Below, in pieces: positions 27,461 through 35,422 of a DNA stretch of 64,000 nucleotides. Origin of the DNA: Pedobacter sp. MC2016-24. Its GTDB lineage: Bacteria; Bacteroidota; Bacteroidia; Sphingobacteriales; Sphingobacteriaceae. A model generated the notes under the pieces. That model did not search any database. It was not told the DNA's origin and saw nothing but the letters and a program-made list of their open reading frames with translations. Position numbers and translations under genes: made by a program. How positions within the stretch are numbered: the stretch's first letter is position 1; the number at the start of each line of letters is the position of its first letter. Where the stretch lies: the NCBI RefSeq assembly GCF_015223055.1, contig NZ_JADFBX010000001.1:310001-374000 (forward strand). The letters run 5' to 3'.

Positions 27461-28205
27461 ATGAAAAAAATGAATTATAACTTATTTGGGACAAATACAG
27501 GACTAAAAGCAAGTCAGCTCATTTTGGGAGCAGCCAGCTTTGGAACCAGAAATGGATATGGCACCACTTCCGATGAAGCAATAAAAATCATGAACAGTTA
27601 TGCCGAGGCTGGCGGCAACTTTATTGATACAGCGGACCGGTATCAGTTGGGAGAATCCGAAGAAATTGTCGGAAAATTTATCGAGGGTAAGCGCCACAAC
27701 TTCATTGTGAGCACAAAATATACCTCAAGTAGCGATGCGAAACCTCATTTAGGCAACTATGGAAATCATCGAAAGGCCATGAGGCAGGCCGTAGAAAGTA
27801 GTTTAAAGCGGCTTCGCACAGACTATATAGATTTATATATGCCACACTTTGATGATGGTTATACTCCACTGGAAGAAATTGCAAGGGGATTAGAAGATTT
27901 AGTAACATCCGGAAAAATCCTGTACACCGGTATCGCGAATTTTCCAGCATGGAAAATTTCGAGAATTGTGGGTATGTTTAAATTGAATGCGGTCCAACTA
28001 GAATACAATCTGGTACAGCGTACGGCTGACCGAGAATTCATGCCTATGGCCAAGCACTTAGGCTTAGGAACGATGATGTATTCGCCCCTTGACCGACGCA
28101 TTATCTATTGTCAACTTAAGCAGTGAACATATTGCCAGCCTGGATGAGATCAGTGCAATCTCTTTAGGATATCCACATGATTTGCTTTCGTCTGTTCAGA
28201 AATAG
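27461..28205 (+). pseudogene. Aldo/keto reductase with internal deletion
   Basis: Residues 1-212 are a good aldo/keto reductase: D-T-A-D-R-Y near residue 58 (catalytic Asp/Tyr), L-R-T-D-Y-I-D-L-Y, V-Q-L-E-Y-N-L-V. At M-Y-S-P-L the reading breaks. After 28097 another frame gives N-L-S-S-E-H-I-A-S-L-D-E-I-S-A-I-S-L-G-Y-P-H-D-L-L, the normal C-terminus. About 80-100 codons between the two are missing and the frame is lost, so the cofactor-phosphate site is gone. Confidence 0.85.
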
Positions 28206-28625
28206 TTGATTTAACAAATCAAAAACAACATGGGCTTCTGTAAATTGCTGCTTATATTTCTCCTTTGTCAAATGGAATTTGTGATTTGGTTCATAGTGGA
28301 AATTACCTTAACTTCTTCATAATTTGAGTCAGTAAATAAGCTAGTTATCACTAATCCCTTTCTTCCCCATTGTATCGGCCTCTTTATCCAAACCAGCATG
28401 ATCATTAATTTGTCCCGTACTGAAATACGTTTACATTAAGAAAGCATTTTACTGCCTGTTGTTTACACAAGAAATATCTCGTCATTTCAAGGACAAACAG
28501 GACATGGGGAGAAAGATCGTCCTTTTCAATTTATCCTCAGCAATGCCACAGGCAAACCAACAAAACATTTGAAATCCCAGTTCTTTGTAGATTTACACTT
28601 TCTTCACGATAAACACACAATTACA
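28206..28625. other. Gap without recognisable gene
   Basis: About 420 bp. Only 28295-28325 (gaaattaccttaacttcttc) recalls the flank at 24312 and 32590 (gaaattaccttagcttctcc), another scrap of the shared flank. No promoter, RNA or coding signal is evident. Confidence 0.4.
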
Positions 28626-29120
28626 CTAGTCACTTTTTTTATAGTAGAAAAGTGTCAGGAACGGATCATAAACCACAAGTTTCTTTCTACCCAATAAAGG
28701 TTGCAAATTTTGCAACAGCTTTGGCCAGGATGAATACAATTGGTTTGGTCTAATATAGTCCAGTTCCCCATTTGCAACCATGACCATTCCAAAAAACAAA
28801 GTATTTCGGAAATTTTTAAACAACTCTTCCTGTTTCTTTAATTCTGCTTTAATACGCTCATAATTAACAAAACCAGAATGTTCGTTTAATACAGAATTTG
28901 ACAAGCTAATGGTATCTATTTTACCTTTCTCATCAGTTCCAATGGCGTAAGAGAATGCAATCACACTACTTTTAAACTGTCCTTTTTCCAAATAATTATC
29001 ATCTTTGGGTATTACGATTTTGAAAATCTCAGATCTGAGTTTGTCAGTATTTTTTTCTTGCGAATAACCACTAAAAGCAGCTAAAACTAATAAGTTCAGG
29101 AAAAGTAATTTATTTTTCAT
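28626..29120 (-). CDS. Exported protein downstream of a zincin toxin tail, possible immunity protein
   Basis: 164 residues with signal peptide MKNKLLFLNLLVLAAFSGYSQ. The mature part has A-I-G-T-D-E-K-G-K-I-D-T-I-S-L-S-N, a pattern of a TonB_C-like strand pair, and a long K-R-I-K-A-E-L-K-K-Q-E-E-L helix. It begins 3 bp after the stop of the HExxH fragment at 29124, the usual place of an immunity gene after its toxin. Family not recognised; the immunity role is inferred from position. Confidence 0.65.
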   Translation of the reverse strand: MKNKLLFLNLLVLAAFSGYSQEKNTDKLRSEIFKIVIPKDDNYLEKGQFKSSVIAFSYAIGTDEKGKIDTISLSNSVLNEHSGFVNYERIKAELKKQEELFKNFRNTLFFGMVMVANGELDYIRPNQLYSSWPKLLQNLQPLLGRKKLVVYDPFLTLFYYKKSD

Positions 29121-29123
29121 ACG

Positions 29124-29522
29124 CTATTTACATTTATGGCCTCTTATACCTAATCTGTGATCTTGATTGATTGCAGTTATATTATTCTTTATAGACTCAG
29201 GTCTTAAATCCCAAAAAGCTGTTTCGCGTAATCCTTCCCAAGCTAAAGCATTAGCTTCATCGATATCCAATCCGTACATATAATGTAGATTTAAACTTAG
29301 AACAGTTACGTAGTTATAGGCAATTGTATCATGATCAGGAAGATTAGGCAATACACTTGGGTCAGCGACAAATAAGGCGGCAAGATAAGCATGCAATACT
29401 TCATGAAAGAATACTGCAACACGATATTCTTCAGATGAATTATTTAAAGCATTCGTATTAAACATAAAGATGCGCGCATCGATAAGACCCGGCGTAGAGA
29501 GAGACGTTGTTTCATTATTAAT
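29124..29522 (-). pseudogene. Truncated zinc-metallopeptidase toxin domain
   Basis: The minus-strand frame is open from a stop near 29523 and has a Met at 29465. It reads F-N-T-N-A-L-N-N-S-S-E-E-Y-R-V-A-V-F-F-H-E-V-L-H-A-Y-L (an HExxH zincin motif), then H-D-T-I-A-Y-N-Y and E-A-N-A-L-A-W-E-G-L-R-E-T, as in C-terminal zincin domains of Bacteroidota polymorphic toxins. No delivery domain precedes it: 29523-29680 is non-coding. So this is an orphan toxin tail. Confidence 0.65.
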
Positions 29523-29682
29523 TTATTGAACTGCTTATTTAACAGCCCAATGCAATCTACATTAAATATTTTAAAAGCAGCTCATTTTCTTCAGATAAAC
29601 CACATGGAAACAAAACGTCTTTGCATAACCCCTATCCAATTTGCCTGCCCTCCTGCGTGACTCAATCAAATCTGCCGATTCA

Positions 29683-30690
29683 TCATAATTCGCCCCTTAT
29701 AAATGGGCTTACTTTGATCTTGTCTACTTCGGATAAACCGTTATAAAATTCTGTTAAGACAGCTTTAATATAGGATATTTTTACTACTCTCATGATTTTA
29801 GGAGCACCTTCCTTATCGGTTGCTCTCACCATAATTCCCAATAATTGCCCCGAGGAATTAAATACGCCCCCTCCGCTCATTCCAGCGATCGCTTGCGCTT
29901 CTGTAAAGAATTCTGCACTCGCGTTATACGGGATATCTCCTTCGGCATCGCCTGCAATCTTCAATTTTTGGATTGCTTCCGCTGCTTCGTTATTGGATAA
30001 TATTTTTCCATAAGCTACCGCTCCGTTAGGATAGTTGATATCATCCTGAGGATAACCAACTGCAATAACTTTTTCGCCTGCCACAGCGGTATTCCATGTT
30101 TGGGTTGCTTTTGTCCTATGCTCGGGATCGTATAGCTGCAATGGTTCAGACGTTTTAACAAGTTCAGGGTGTTTCGGAAAAGGGCCTTGCGGGGTTCGTT
30201 GATTATCAATTATTCCTAGATAAAAATCTTCTGCCGGCAGTAGAGTCGTATTAGTGGCACCGGGAGAAATATCAAAATGAATGAAAGGGAAATCTGCCAC
30301 CAGTGTATTACCCAAATCGATACCTCCATTAGTCTGAGGAATTTGCGATGTTTCAAAAATGCCCGTGTTTTCGGACGATAAGTCAAAGAATTTGGCGTTT
30401 CGGGAATTCCATCCGGATATGTTAAAAACATGGTTGGCGCTTATATAAAGTCCCAAACCATAATCGTTTTTTCTACTCCAAATTGTTTTTGATCCGGGGC
30501 CACGTCTTCCAACGCTTCCCCGTACCTTATTTAGTAGGTTGATCAGATTTTGATCATTTCCATTCAAAATATCTTCAATTTTCGGAACGGTTTGCTCGCT
30601 TTTTGGAACAACTGGGTTATTTCGTTTACATGATTGGACGGCTATTCCGACACTTATTAATAAAACTGTCAATATTGTTTTTGCTTGCAT
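29683..30690 (-). CDS. Lipoprotein trypsin-like serine protease
   Basis: 335 residues with a lipoprotein signal (V-Q-S-C near residue 21). The S1-type triad can be read: S-A-N-H-V-F (His), D-L-G-N-T-L-V-A-D-F (Asp region) and G-M-S-G-G-G-V-F with Ser about 270, followed by L-G-I-M-V-R-A-T-D. It acts outside the cytoplasm, anchored to a membrane. No PDZ domain is seen. It lies alone on the minus strand upstream of the toxin remnant. Confidence 0.83.
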   Translation of the reverse strand: MQAKTILTVLLISVGIAVQSCKRNNPVVPKSEQTVPKIEDILNGNDQNLINLLNKVRGSVGRRGPGSKTIWSRKNDYGLGLYISANHVFNISGWNSRNAKFFDLSSENTGIFETSQIPQTNGGIDLGNTLVADFPFIHFDISPGATNTTLLPAEDFYLGIIDNQRTPQGPFPKHPELVKTSEPLQLYDPEHRTKATQTWNTAVAGEKVIAVGYPQDDINYPNGAVAYGKILSNNEAAEAIQKLKIAGDAEGDIPYNASAEFFTEAQAIAGMSGGGVFNSSGQLLGIMVRATDKEGAPKIMRVVKISYIKAVLTEFYNGLSEVDKIKVSPFIRGEL

Positions 30691-30815
30691 ATTATATTGA
30701 GCTATAGGTAATAGTATTTAATATTTTAAGTTAACTCCCGCTAATCGGGCATTTGGTGTCTGTCACTACTATGAAATAATCTTTGACAACATCCTCCCGC
30801 CCGCTATTTATACGA

Positions 30816-30975
30816 TTAAAGTGTTGAAAACGCTACATTGAACTCAGCTTTTTCTATAATTCTATATTGGTTTTGAGTCAATCTTTCACCCACCTTTTCA
30901 CGCACCTTTTCACACACCTTTTCACACACCTTTATCGATTCGTTTAGAATTTCCCCAACAGGTATAATTGTTTTA
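30816..30975 (-). pseudogene. C-terminal remnant with tandem EKV repeats
   Basis: The frame ending at 30816 reads I-K-V-C-E-K-V-C-E-K-V-R-E-K-V-G-E-R-L-T-Q-N-Q then Y-R-I-I-E-K. Tandem (G)EKV repeats followed by L-T-x-N-Q-x-x-I-I-E are typical of the C-terminal linker of Bacteroidota AlbA_2/RecG-like ATP-binding or Fic-associated proteins. The DNA repeat is 12 bp long, 3.7 copies at 30891-30934 (caccttttcaca). No upstream domain remains. Confidence 0.5.
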
Positions 30976-30986
30976 ACAGCTTATCT

Positions 30987-31404
30987 TCAATAAACTGAGG
31001 TAGTCTGCCGGGGGCTATAATCTTTTAAGAAACTAAAAACATTCAATATTCCTGATCCCAATTCGTTTACTTTTGTACCTTTCGACCATTTAATATAAAC
31101 ATCGTCATATCTTGTAGTATCATCTTTAATCAGATACTCAATTTTCCAATCGTCTGCAGTTATTGTATCATGAGCATTAAAACCAACATCATCATATATA
31201 TTCGCGATCAGAAAAATTGATAGGAACTAATTTACCGGTTCCATTCCTGGGATGATTTTGCTTAACAGATTTCTCTACAGGAGTTTCCGCATTTGTACAA
31301 GACAAAATGACCAAACAGTAAAACCATATGATGATGTACTTCTCAATTGAAAAGATTTTAGCATTAAAGATAGTATATTGTACCTGACATCTGAAAGCAA
31401 ACAT
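30987..31404 (-). pseudogene. Lipoprotein gene with frameshift in a TA repeat
   Basis: From about 31404 the frame has a lipoprotein signal (F-Y-C-L-V-I-L-S-C-T-N) and runs to S-D-R-E-Y-I-stop at 31192. In the next frame the protein goes on cleanly: Y-D-D-V-G-F-N-A-H-D-T-I-T-A-D-D-W-K-I-E-Y then Y-I-K-W-S-K-G-T-K-V-N-E-L-G-S-G to a stop at 30987. The break is exactly in gaatatatatgatg, and one more TA would restore it. About 135 residues if intact; family unknown. Confidence 0.7.
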
Positions 31405-32065
31405 GATCAAACCGTCGATATTGATGAGTACATTAAAATCAAAAACCCAAACTGAGATATTATTGGTATCTCTAGGTATTCCTTTTCATGACCGTGTCTC
31501 TTTGATTGAAAAAGAGCAGAAATCTGAGATTAGATCTGCCCAGGATATTGCTCAACGAATACTCATCCTCACCTATTTAATTTACATTTCCAATGTCGAG
31601 GAAGACAGATTAGAAATAATCGAATTTCTAAAAAAAGAAAATCTGTGGGATAGTGTAACAGGCAACGAACGGAAACTCTTTTTAAAGAAAAAATTAACCA
31701 GAAAAGAAAGAATAAATATATCATGGCGCTCGGAGGGTATTTGGGTATTATTGTTTACTATCAATAAAATTGAAAAGCTAGAACTTCCTCAACAGGAAAT
31801 TGAAATGGATGCTATCTTTAACCAAATCCCCGATTTTATGACGAAAACCGAAGCCTTTGTTAAATCAGCTGTGATCAGATCACCTGCTGAAATATTAGAT
31901 TTATGGGATTTAATTTATAGAATACATTGGGCTGTAAGAAATGTAAAATTGAATAATCTTGCTCCTTTAGATGTAGATTCCAGCATTGTAATAGAACGCC
32001 ATTACGCAATTAACTGGGTAACGAACTCTTCTTTAAATTGGGACGATGTTATAACAGATACTTAG
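31403..32065 (+). CDS. DUF4272 protein
   Basis: 220 residues (213 if the ATG at 31424 is used). The pattern fits DUF4272: R-S-A-Q-D-I-A-Q-R-I-L-I-L-T-Y-L near residue 45, I-S-W-R-S-E-G-I-W-V-L-L-F-T, R-S-P-A-E-I-L-D-L-W-D-L-I-Y-R-I-H-W-A-V-R, and the end E-R-H-Y-A-I-N-W-V-T...W-D-D-V-I-T-D-T. Cytoplasmic; function unknown, often found beside immunity genes. Convergent with the SUKH gene 10 bp away. Confidence 0.87.
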   Translation: MIKPSILMSTLKSKTQTEILLVSLGIPFHDRVSLIEKEQKSEIRSAQDIAQRILILTYLIYISNVEEDRLEIIEFLKKENLWDSVTGNERKLFLKKKLTRKERINISWRSEGIWVLLFTINKIEKLELPQQEIEMDAIFNQIPDFMTKTEAFVKSAVIRSPAEILDLWDLIYRIHWAVRNVKLNNLAPLDVDSSIVIERHYAINWVTNSSLNWDDVITDT

Positions 32066-32075
32066 GATTTCTGAC

Positions 32076-32528
32076 CTACTGATTATCAATCCAGCTATAC
32101 AATCCAGAATCACTAAATATGCCGTCACTTTCCAAATATTTCTCGATAAATTCAAATATCGAGTTAGTTATAGTTATTAAATTTCCAGCTCCATTTTTAT
32201 TTACAATATCATAAGACCCTGAATCCGGATCTATCACAATATTCCATGTATCACTATAAATCATATACTCTGCGAAATATATTTCATTAGGAGCCAGTTC
32301 TGATTGATAATCTATAATCTCTGCAACAGGTATAATTCGGAAAATATGATCGTCTGTTTCAAAACCATTGGCCAGTGCATAAAATTCTTTAAAATCTGAA
32401 GGCAACTCCATTTTTAAGAGTTTCTCTAAGCGCAATATTTCACCAAAAGGCGCCGGTGGATTAAGCTTGATATTCAAGCTTGGTTTGCTGTTGTTTAATT
32501 TATCAATTAAAGGTCTAGCTGCTGACAT
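32076..32528 (-). CDS. SUKH (SMI1/KNR4)-family protein
   Basis: 150 residues with the SUKH pattern: N-terminal P-A-P-F-G-E-I-L-R-L-E-K-L-L-K-M-E-L-P-S-D-F-K-E, F-Y-A-L-A-N-G-F, I-I-P-V-A-E-I-I, W-N-I-V-I-D-P, and a final F-I-E-K-Y-L. SUKH proteins are a well-known immunity superfamily of polymorphic toxins. Its 5' end and flank are copied at 24175-24330. Confidence 0.83.
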   Translation of the reverse strand: MSAARPLIDKLNNSKPSLNIKLNPPAPFGEILRLEKLLKMELPSDFKEFYALANGFETDDHIFRIIPVAEIIDYQSELAPNEIYFAEYMIYSDTWNIVIDPDSGSYDIVNKNGAGNLITITNSIFEFIEKYLESDGIFSDSGLYSWIDNQ

Positions 32529-32696
32529 ATCAGTTTATAATTTTATCATCAAATTTTACGGCAATCATCCAGAATAGCAGGAACTAACTGAAATTACCTT
32601 AGCTTCTCCATAAGCCAGCTCCGTAATATATGTTTTCAAATGGTATCAATCTATTGCAATCTAAGGTAAGGCTTTAATGCTGCAACCACAAAATTT
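32529..32696 (-). pseudogene. SUFU 5' remnant and flank repeats
   Basis: 32529-32611 repeats the flank at 24237-24330; 32611-32640 (gccagctccgtaatatatgt) repeats the first codons of the SUFU gene (24895-24922); 32640-32690 repeats the 24925 flank. The body of the SUFU gene is deleted between them. Confidence 0.75.
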
Positions 32697-32699
32697 TGA

Positions 32700-32822
32700 T
32701 ACCAACGTAACTGATAAAGACCAACCATCCGCTGCAAAAATATTATGGACAGCGGACTTGTCAAAAAGATAGAAAACTTACAGATACTTCACTAAACGAA
32801 TTATTCAAACACATATCTTAAA
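32700..32822 (+). pseudogene. DUF2251 gene fragment, copy 3
   Basis: Codes for N-V-T-D-K-D-Q-P-S-A-A-K-I-L-W-T-A-D-L-S-K, then by a deletion and frame change continues as L-T-D-T-S-L-N-E-L-F-K, the C-terminus of the intact protein at 16714-17157. Confidence 0.75.
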
Positions 32823-32882
32823 ATGAAAACCCCAGTAATGTTCAATAGATTCTTTTATCTTCGTTAATAGACTATTAGAGAT

Positions 32883-33392
32883 ATGACTTTCCCCCTCTCA
32901 GTAAGCTTTAAAAATCGATTAAAAGCAGTAGTAACCGCTGATAACCAACAGCAGATATTGCAATATATAGTAAAAACCATATTGGACGAGAAAGCAAAGA
33001 ACGTTGTTGTCGAAGATATGCATGTAACTTATAGAGGTTCCACGTCTTACTGGAACTGGTCTTTATTCAGCGGTGTTGATGATGGTATCTTTAGTTTAAT
33101 TTATAAAGACAATAGCTGGTCGCTAAATTACCAAATCAACATGCTTAAGCTTTTTATCGGCACGGCGATATTATCAAGTCTTATGGCTGTTTTTATGCTG
33201 ATCAATGAAGGGCCCTGGTGGACAGGCATAGTCGCGTTTTCATGGCTATGCGGTGGCAATTGGATTATCAACGTTATTCGACATGGAGCTCTAGCTGCCA
33301 CGATCTCCACAGGGATTGATGAACTGATATGCGGTAAAATAGAATTACCGGAACAGGATAAAATGACGGGTAAACTTAGAAGCTGGTATTAA
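32883..33392 (+). CDS. Small membrane protein, unknown function (intact copy)
   Basis: 169 residues. A cytoplasmic alpha/beta part (about 1-85, with T-Y-R-G-S-T-S-Y-W-N-W-S-L-F-S) is followed by two membrane helices (I-G-T-A-I-L-S-S-L-M-A-V-F-M-L-I and G-I-V-A-F-S-W-L-C-G-G) and a short tail. Not recognised. Its 3' part is copied at 40583-40810 and 23685-23745. It may be a membrane-bound immunity protein; that is inference. Confidence 0.7.
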   Translation: MTFPLSVSFKNRLKAVVTADNQQQILQYIVKTILDEKAKNVVVEDMHVTYRGSTSYWNWSLFSGVDDGIFSLIYKDNSWSLNYQINMLKLFIGTAILSSLMAVFMLINEGPWWTGIVAFSWLCGGNWIINVIRHGALAATISTGIDELICGKIELPEQDKMTGKLRSWY

Positions 33393-33408
33393 AAAGATAG
33401 AACAACAA

Positions 33409-33620
33409 TAATTCAATTATATAAAATAGTTTCATCAACTAAATTATCATAATTCTTACCTTTATCGATCCTATTTCAGAAAGTGCTGTACCCAATTCGT
33501 CTGCTTCAATAATCTGCATAATCGTAATACGTATTGTTTCTTTCATTAAATCGCTTAAGATCAACATATCCACTCCAGAGAAGTACGCCATTCCAAGTTT
33601 ATCCATCAGATGCTGAATAT
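33409..33620 (-). pseudogene. 116-residue gene, copy 2, cut by an IS21 remnant
   Basis: Matches the gene at 23757-24107 from its stop to about codon 50, with a small internal deletion near 33460 (cccgtcccatacacagcctc missing), then switches abruptly at about 33621 to transposase sequence. Confidence 0.8.
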
Positions 33621-34205
33621 TTGTTTTCTACAGAAGTTTTGTCTTTAGGTTTATATGGCCTGGCCGCCATCAAAGCAATCTTATCGTGGTTTGCCCAGGT
33701 TTCCAGCATATCGGTAAAGGCAGGCTCCTACTTACAGCTCTTAGATACCCATTGTCTCATATTATCTGATTTGACGCTTAGCGGAACCCCACCAAGGTAA
33801 TCAAGTGTGTTATTCAACGCTTTTACCACCTGCGGAAGCTTTGCATCGGGCAAAGCCTCAACATAACCATAACCACTGAAAGGCAATACGGCAACATATA
33901 CTGGACAGGCAATGAGCTTACCCGTTGAGGGGTCAGCATAGTGTAGCACATCACCTGCAAAGTCTACCTCCAGCAGTTTTGCAGGATAGTGGACGAAATG
34001 CATGACTGCATTGTTCAGTTTAATTTGGTCCCGTAACAGTTCGCAGAACCGGGAATACTGGAAGCCAGCAGGATATTCCTTAATGTAATCTTCCCAAAGT
34101 AGTAAACGGGTTAAACGACTTCTGCTCAGTTCTATATTGAAGTATTCAATCAAGCTATTGAAATGAACTTTACGGGGGTCAACATAGTCCGGTACAACTG
34201 GTCTT
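33621..34205 (-). mobile_element. IS21-family transposase (IstA) remnant
   Basis: The minus strand reads V-D-P-R-K-V-H-F-N-S-L-I-E-Y-F, L-T-R-L-L-L-W-E-D-Y-I-K-E-Y-P, L-L-E-V-D-F-A-G-D-V-L-H-Y (first catalytic Asp), L-P-F-S-G-Y-G-Y-V-E-A-L-P-D-A and G-G-V-P-L-S-V-K-S-D-N-M (second Asp), all IstA. A TAG (33728-33730) stops it at S-K-C-K-stop-E-P-A-F-T-D-M-L-E, where IstA has R-Y-E-P; sequence beyond stays in frame. Both ends and the istB gene are missing. Confidence 0.9.
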
Positions 34206-34353
34206 TCGGCTTAAAAGTTTCTATAATGTACGTTCGCCTGTCCGATCGTACAATTCTTTGAATCTGTTTATTACAACTGTCAGAGTAAGTCTTAACTACT
34301 TCATCTATTTTTCTAACCATATGCGCTGAACTAATCGAATATACGAGCGACAA
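34206..34353 (-). CDS. Short unassigned frame after the DprA-like gene
   Basis: Starts with TTG at 34353, or ATG at 34320 giving M-V-R-K-I-D-E-V-V-K-T-Y-S-D-S-C-N-K-Q-I. It runs into the IS21 remnant in a wrong frame, so it is either the truncated 5' end of a fourth cassette gene or chance. Confidence 0.3.
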
Positions 34354-34386
34354 ATTTACGATTTTAGAAATTTTTGTACTTGGACG

Positions 34387-35397
34387 TTAGCCAAACAGAT
34401 CGGTCTGCATGTTTGCACTATGTTTTAAAGATGAAATTCGTTGCATTAACTTACTTAGTCCCTCATTGACATTTTCTTGGTTTATAACTACGATGTCTTT
34501 ACTATCGTTGATAATATCTCTATTTAAATCAAACATTGGATTCGCTATATCAACCATTGGATCATACATTACTGCTCTCGGAATATTGTAGTCTTTAGCG
34601 TAACTCATTGCCAAACGTGCTCCACTATCCAGTTTTTTTCCTTTTAAATGTCGATTATCCTCACGTTCAGAAGAATTTTGAGCGTAACTCGCAGCCAGAA
34701 AAATAGTATCGCAAAACAACGCTTGCAAACGATCTCGTTCCTTATAACGACTGCTTAAATCCATATAGCTTTTACAATTATCATAATATTCTGTAATAAG
34801 TAGTCCGCCTCGTTCTACAATTTCAGATGCTAAATCATTATTCTTCGCTGGCAAGATATTATTTAAAGGACTTGGCAAAATCGCAACTGTTTTTCCATTG
34901 GAATCCAATGCTTGCTTATGAGATATAGAATCACAACCTAGTGCTAGACCACTTATGATCGTCGCACCATTCTGAACAAACTGATCAACTACCGCCCTTT
35001 CTCTATTTTCTATATCATCGTCAGGATTTAAAAGCCCAATGACTGAAATATTTTTATTCTCATATCCAAGTAAATCTAAATTTCCTTTGTAATAGATAAG
35101 AATTGGCTGCTCACTCTCTTTAACATTGCCTCTAAATTTTGGAAAATTATCATCCCCCTTAGCTACAAAGCCATCAATGCAATGTTTAAGTTTTTCTTTA
35201 AGTTCTATTTCGAATTTTCTTTTTAGCCCGTCAAATTCTTCCACTGATGTTGGGTTCCCTTTTATCGACCTATTTAATAAAGTAACTATGGTGTAATCAG
35301 TTTCGTTACCCTTCAAATTCTTTACAACCCATGCATTCCCAATACCCTTGTATGTTTTAACAGTAAAAATGTTAAGTGCATTATCTGTGTAATTCAT
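34387..35397 (-). CDS. DprA/SMF-like (SLOG superfamily) protein
   Basis: 336 residues. The centre has the DprA Rossmann-like pattern: I-S-V-I-G-L-L-N-P (nucleotide loop, normally V-G-S-R), F-V-Q-N-G-A-T-I-I-S-G-L-A-L-G-C-D-S, H-K-Q-A-L-D-S-N-G-K-T-V-A-I-L-P-S-P-L, and I-V-E-R-G-G-L-L-I-T-E-Y. R-Y-K-E-R-D-R-L-Q-A-L-F corresponds to the R-N-R-I-I-A region. The usual GSR is changed to GLLNP, and an extra N-terminal domain of about 125 residues is present, so this is not the housekeeping DprA. Third gene of a HAD-PRTase-DprA operon; probably binds a nucleotide or ssDNA. Confidence 0.83.
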   Translation of the reverse strand: MNYTDNALNIFTVKTYKGIGNAWVVKNLKGNETDYTIVTLLNRSIKGNPTSVEEFDGLKRKFEIELKEKLKHCIDGFVAKGDDNFPKFRGNVKESEQPILIYYKGNLDLLGYENKNISVIGLLNPDDDIENRERAVVDQFVQNGATIISGLALGCDSISHKQALDSNGKTVAILPSPLNNILPAKNNDLASEIVERGGLLITEYYDNCKSYMDLSSRYKERDRLQALFCDTIFLAASYAQNSSEREDNRHLKGKKLDSGARLAMSYAKDYNIPRAVMYDPMVDIANPMFDLNRDIINDSKDIVVINQENVNEGLSKLMQRISSLKHSANMQTDLFG

Positions 35398-35422
35398 TTT
35401 TGTTTTTTATAAGTAGTTCATT

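Noticed and set aside
30891..30934. Short regular repeats as a CRISPR array
   Set aside because: Units are 12 bp and directly adjacent without spacers; they code a repeated peptide.
34387..35397. Housekeeping DprA of natural transformation
   Set aside because: The GSR loop is replaced, an extra N-terminal domain is present, and the gene sits in a cassette with HAD and PRTase inside accessory DNA.
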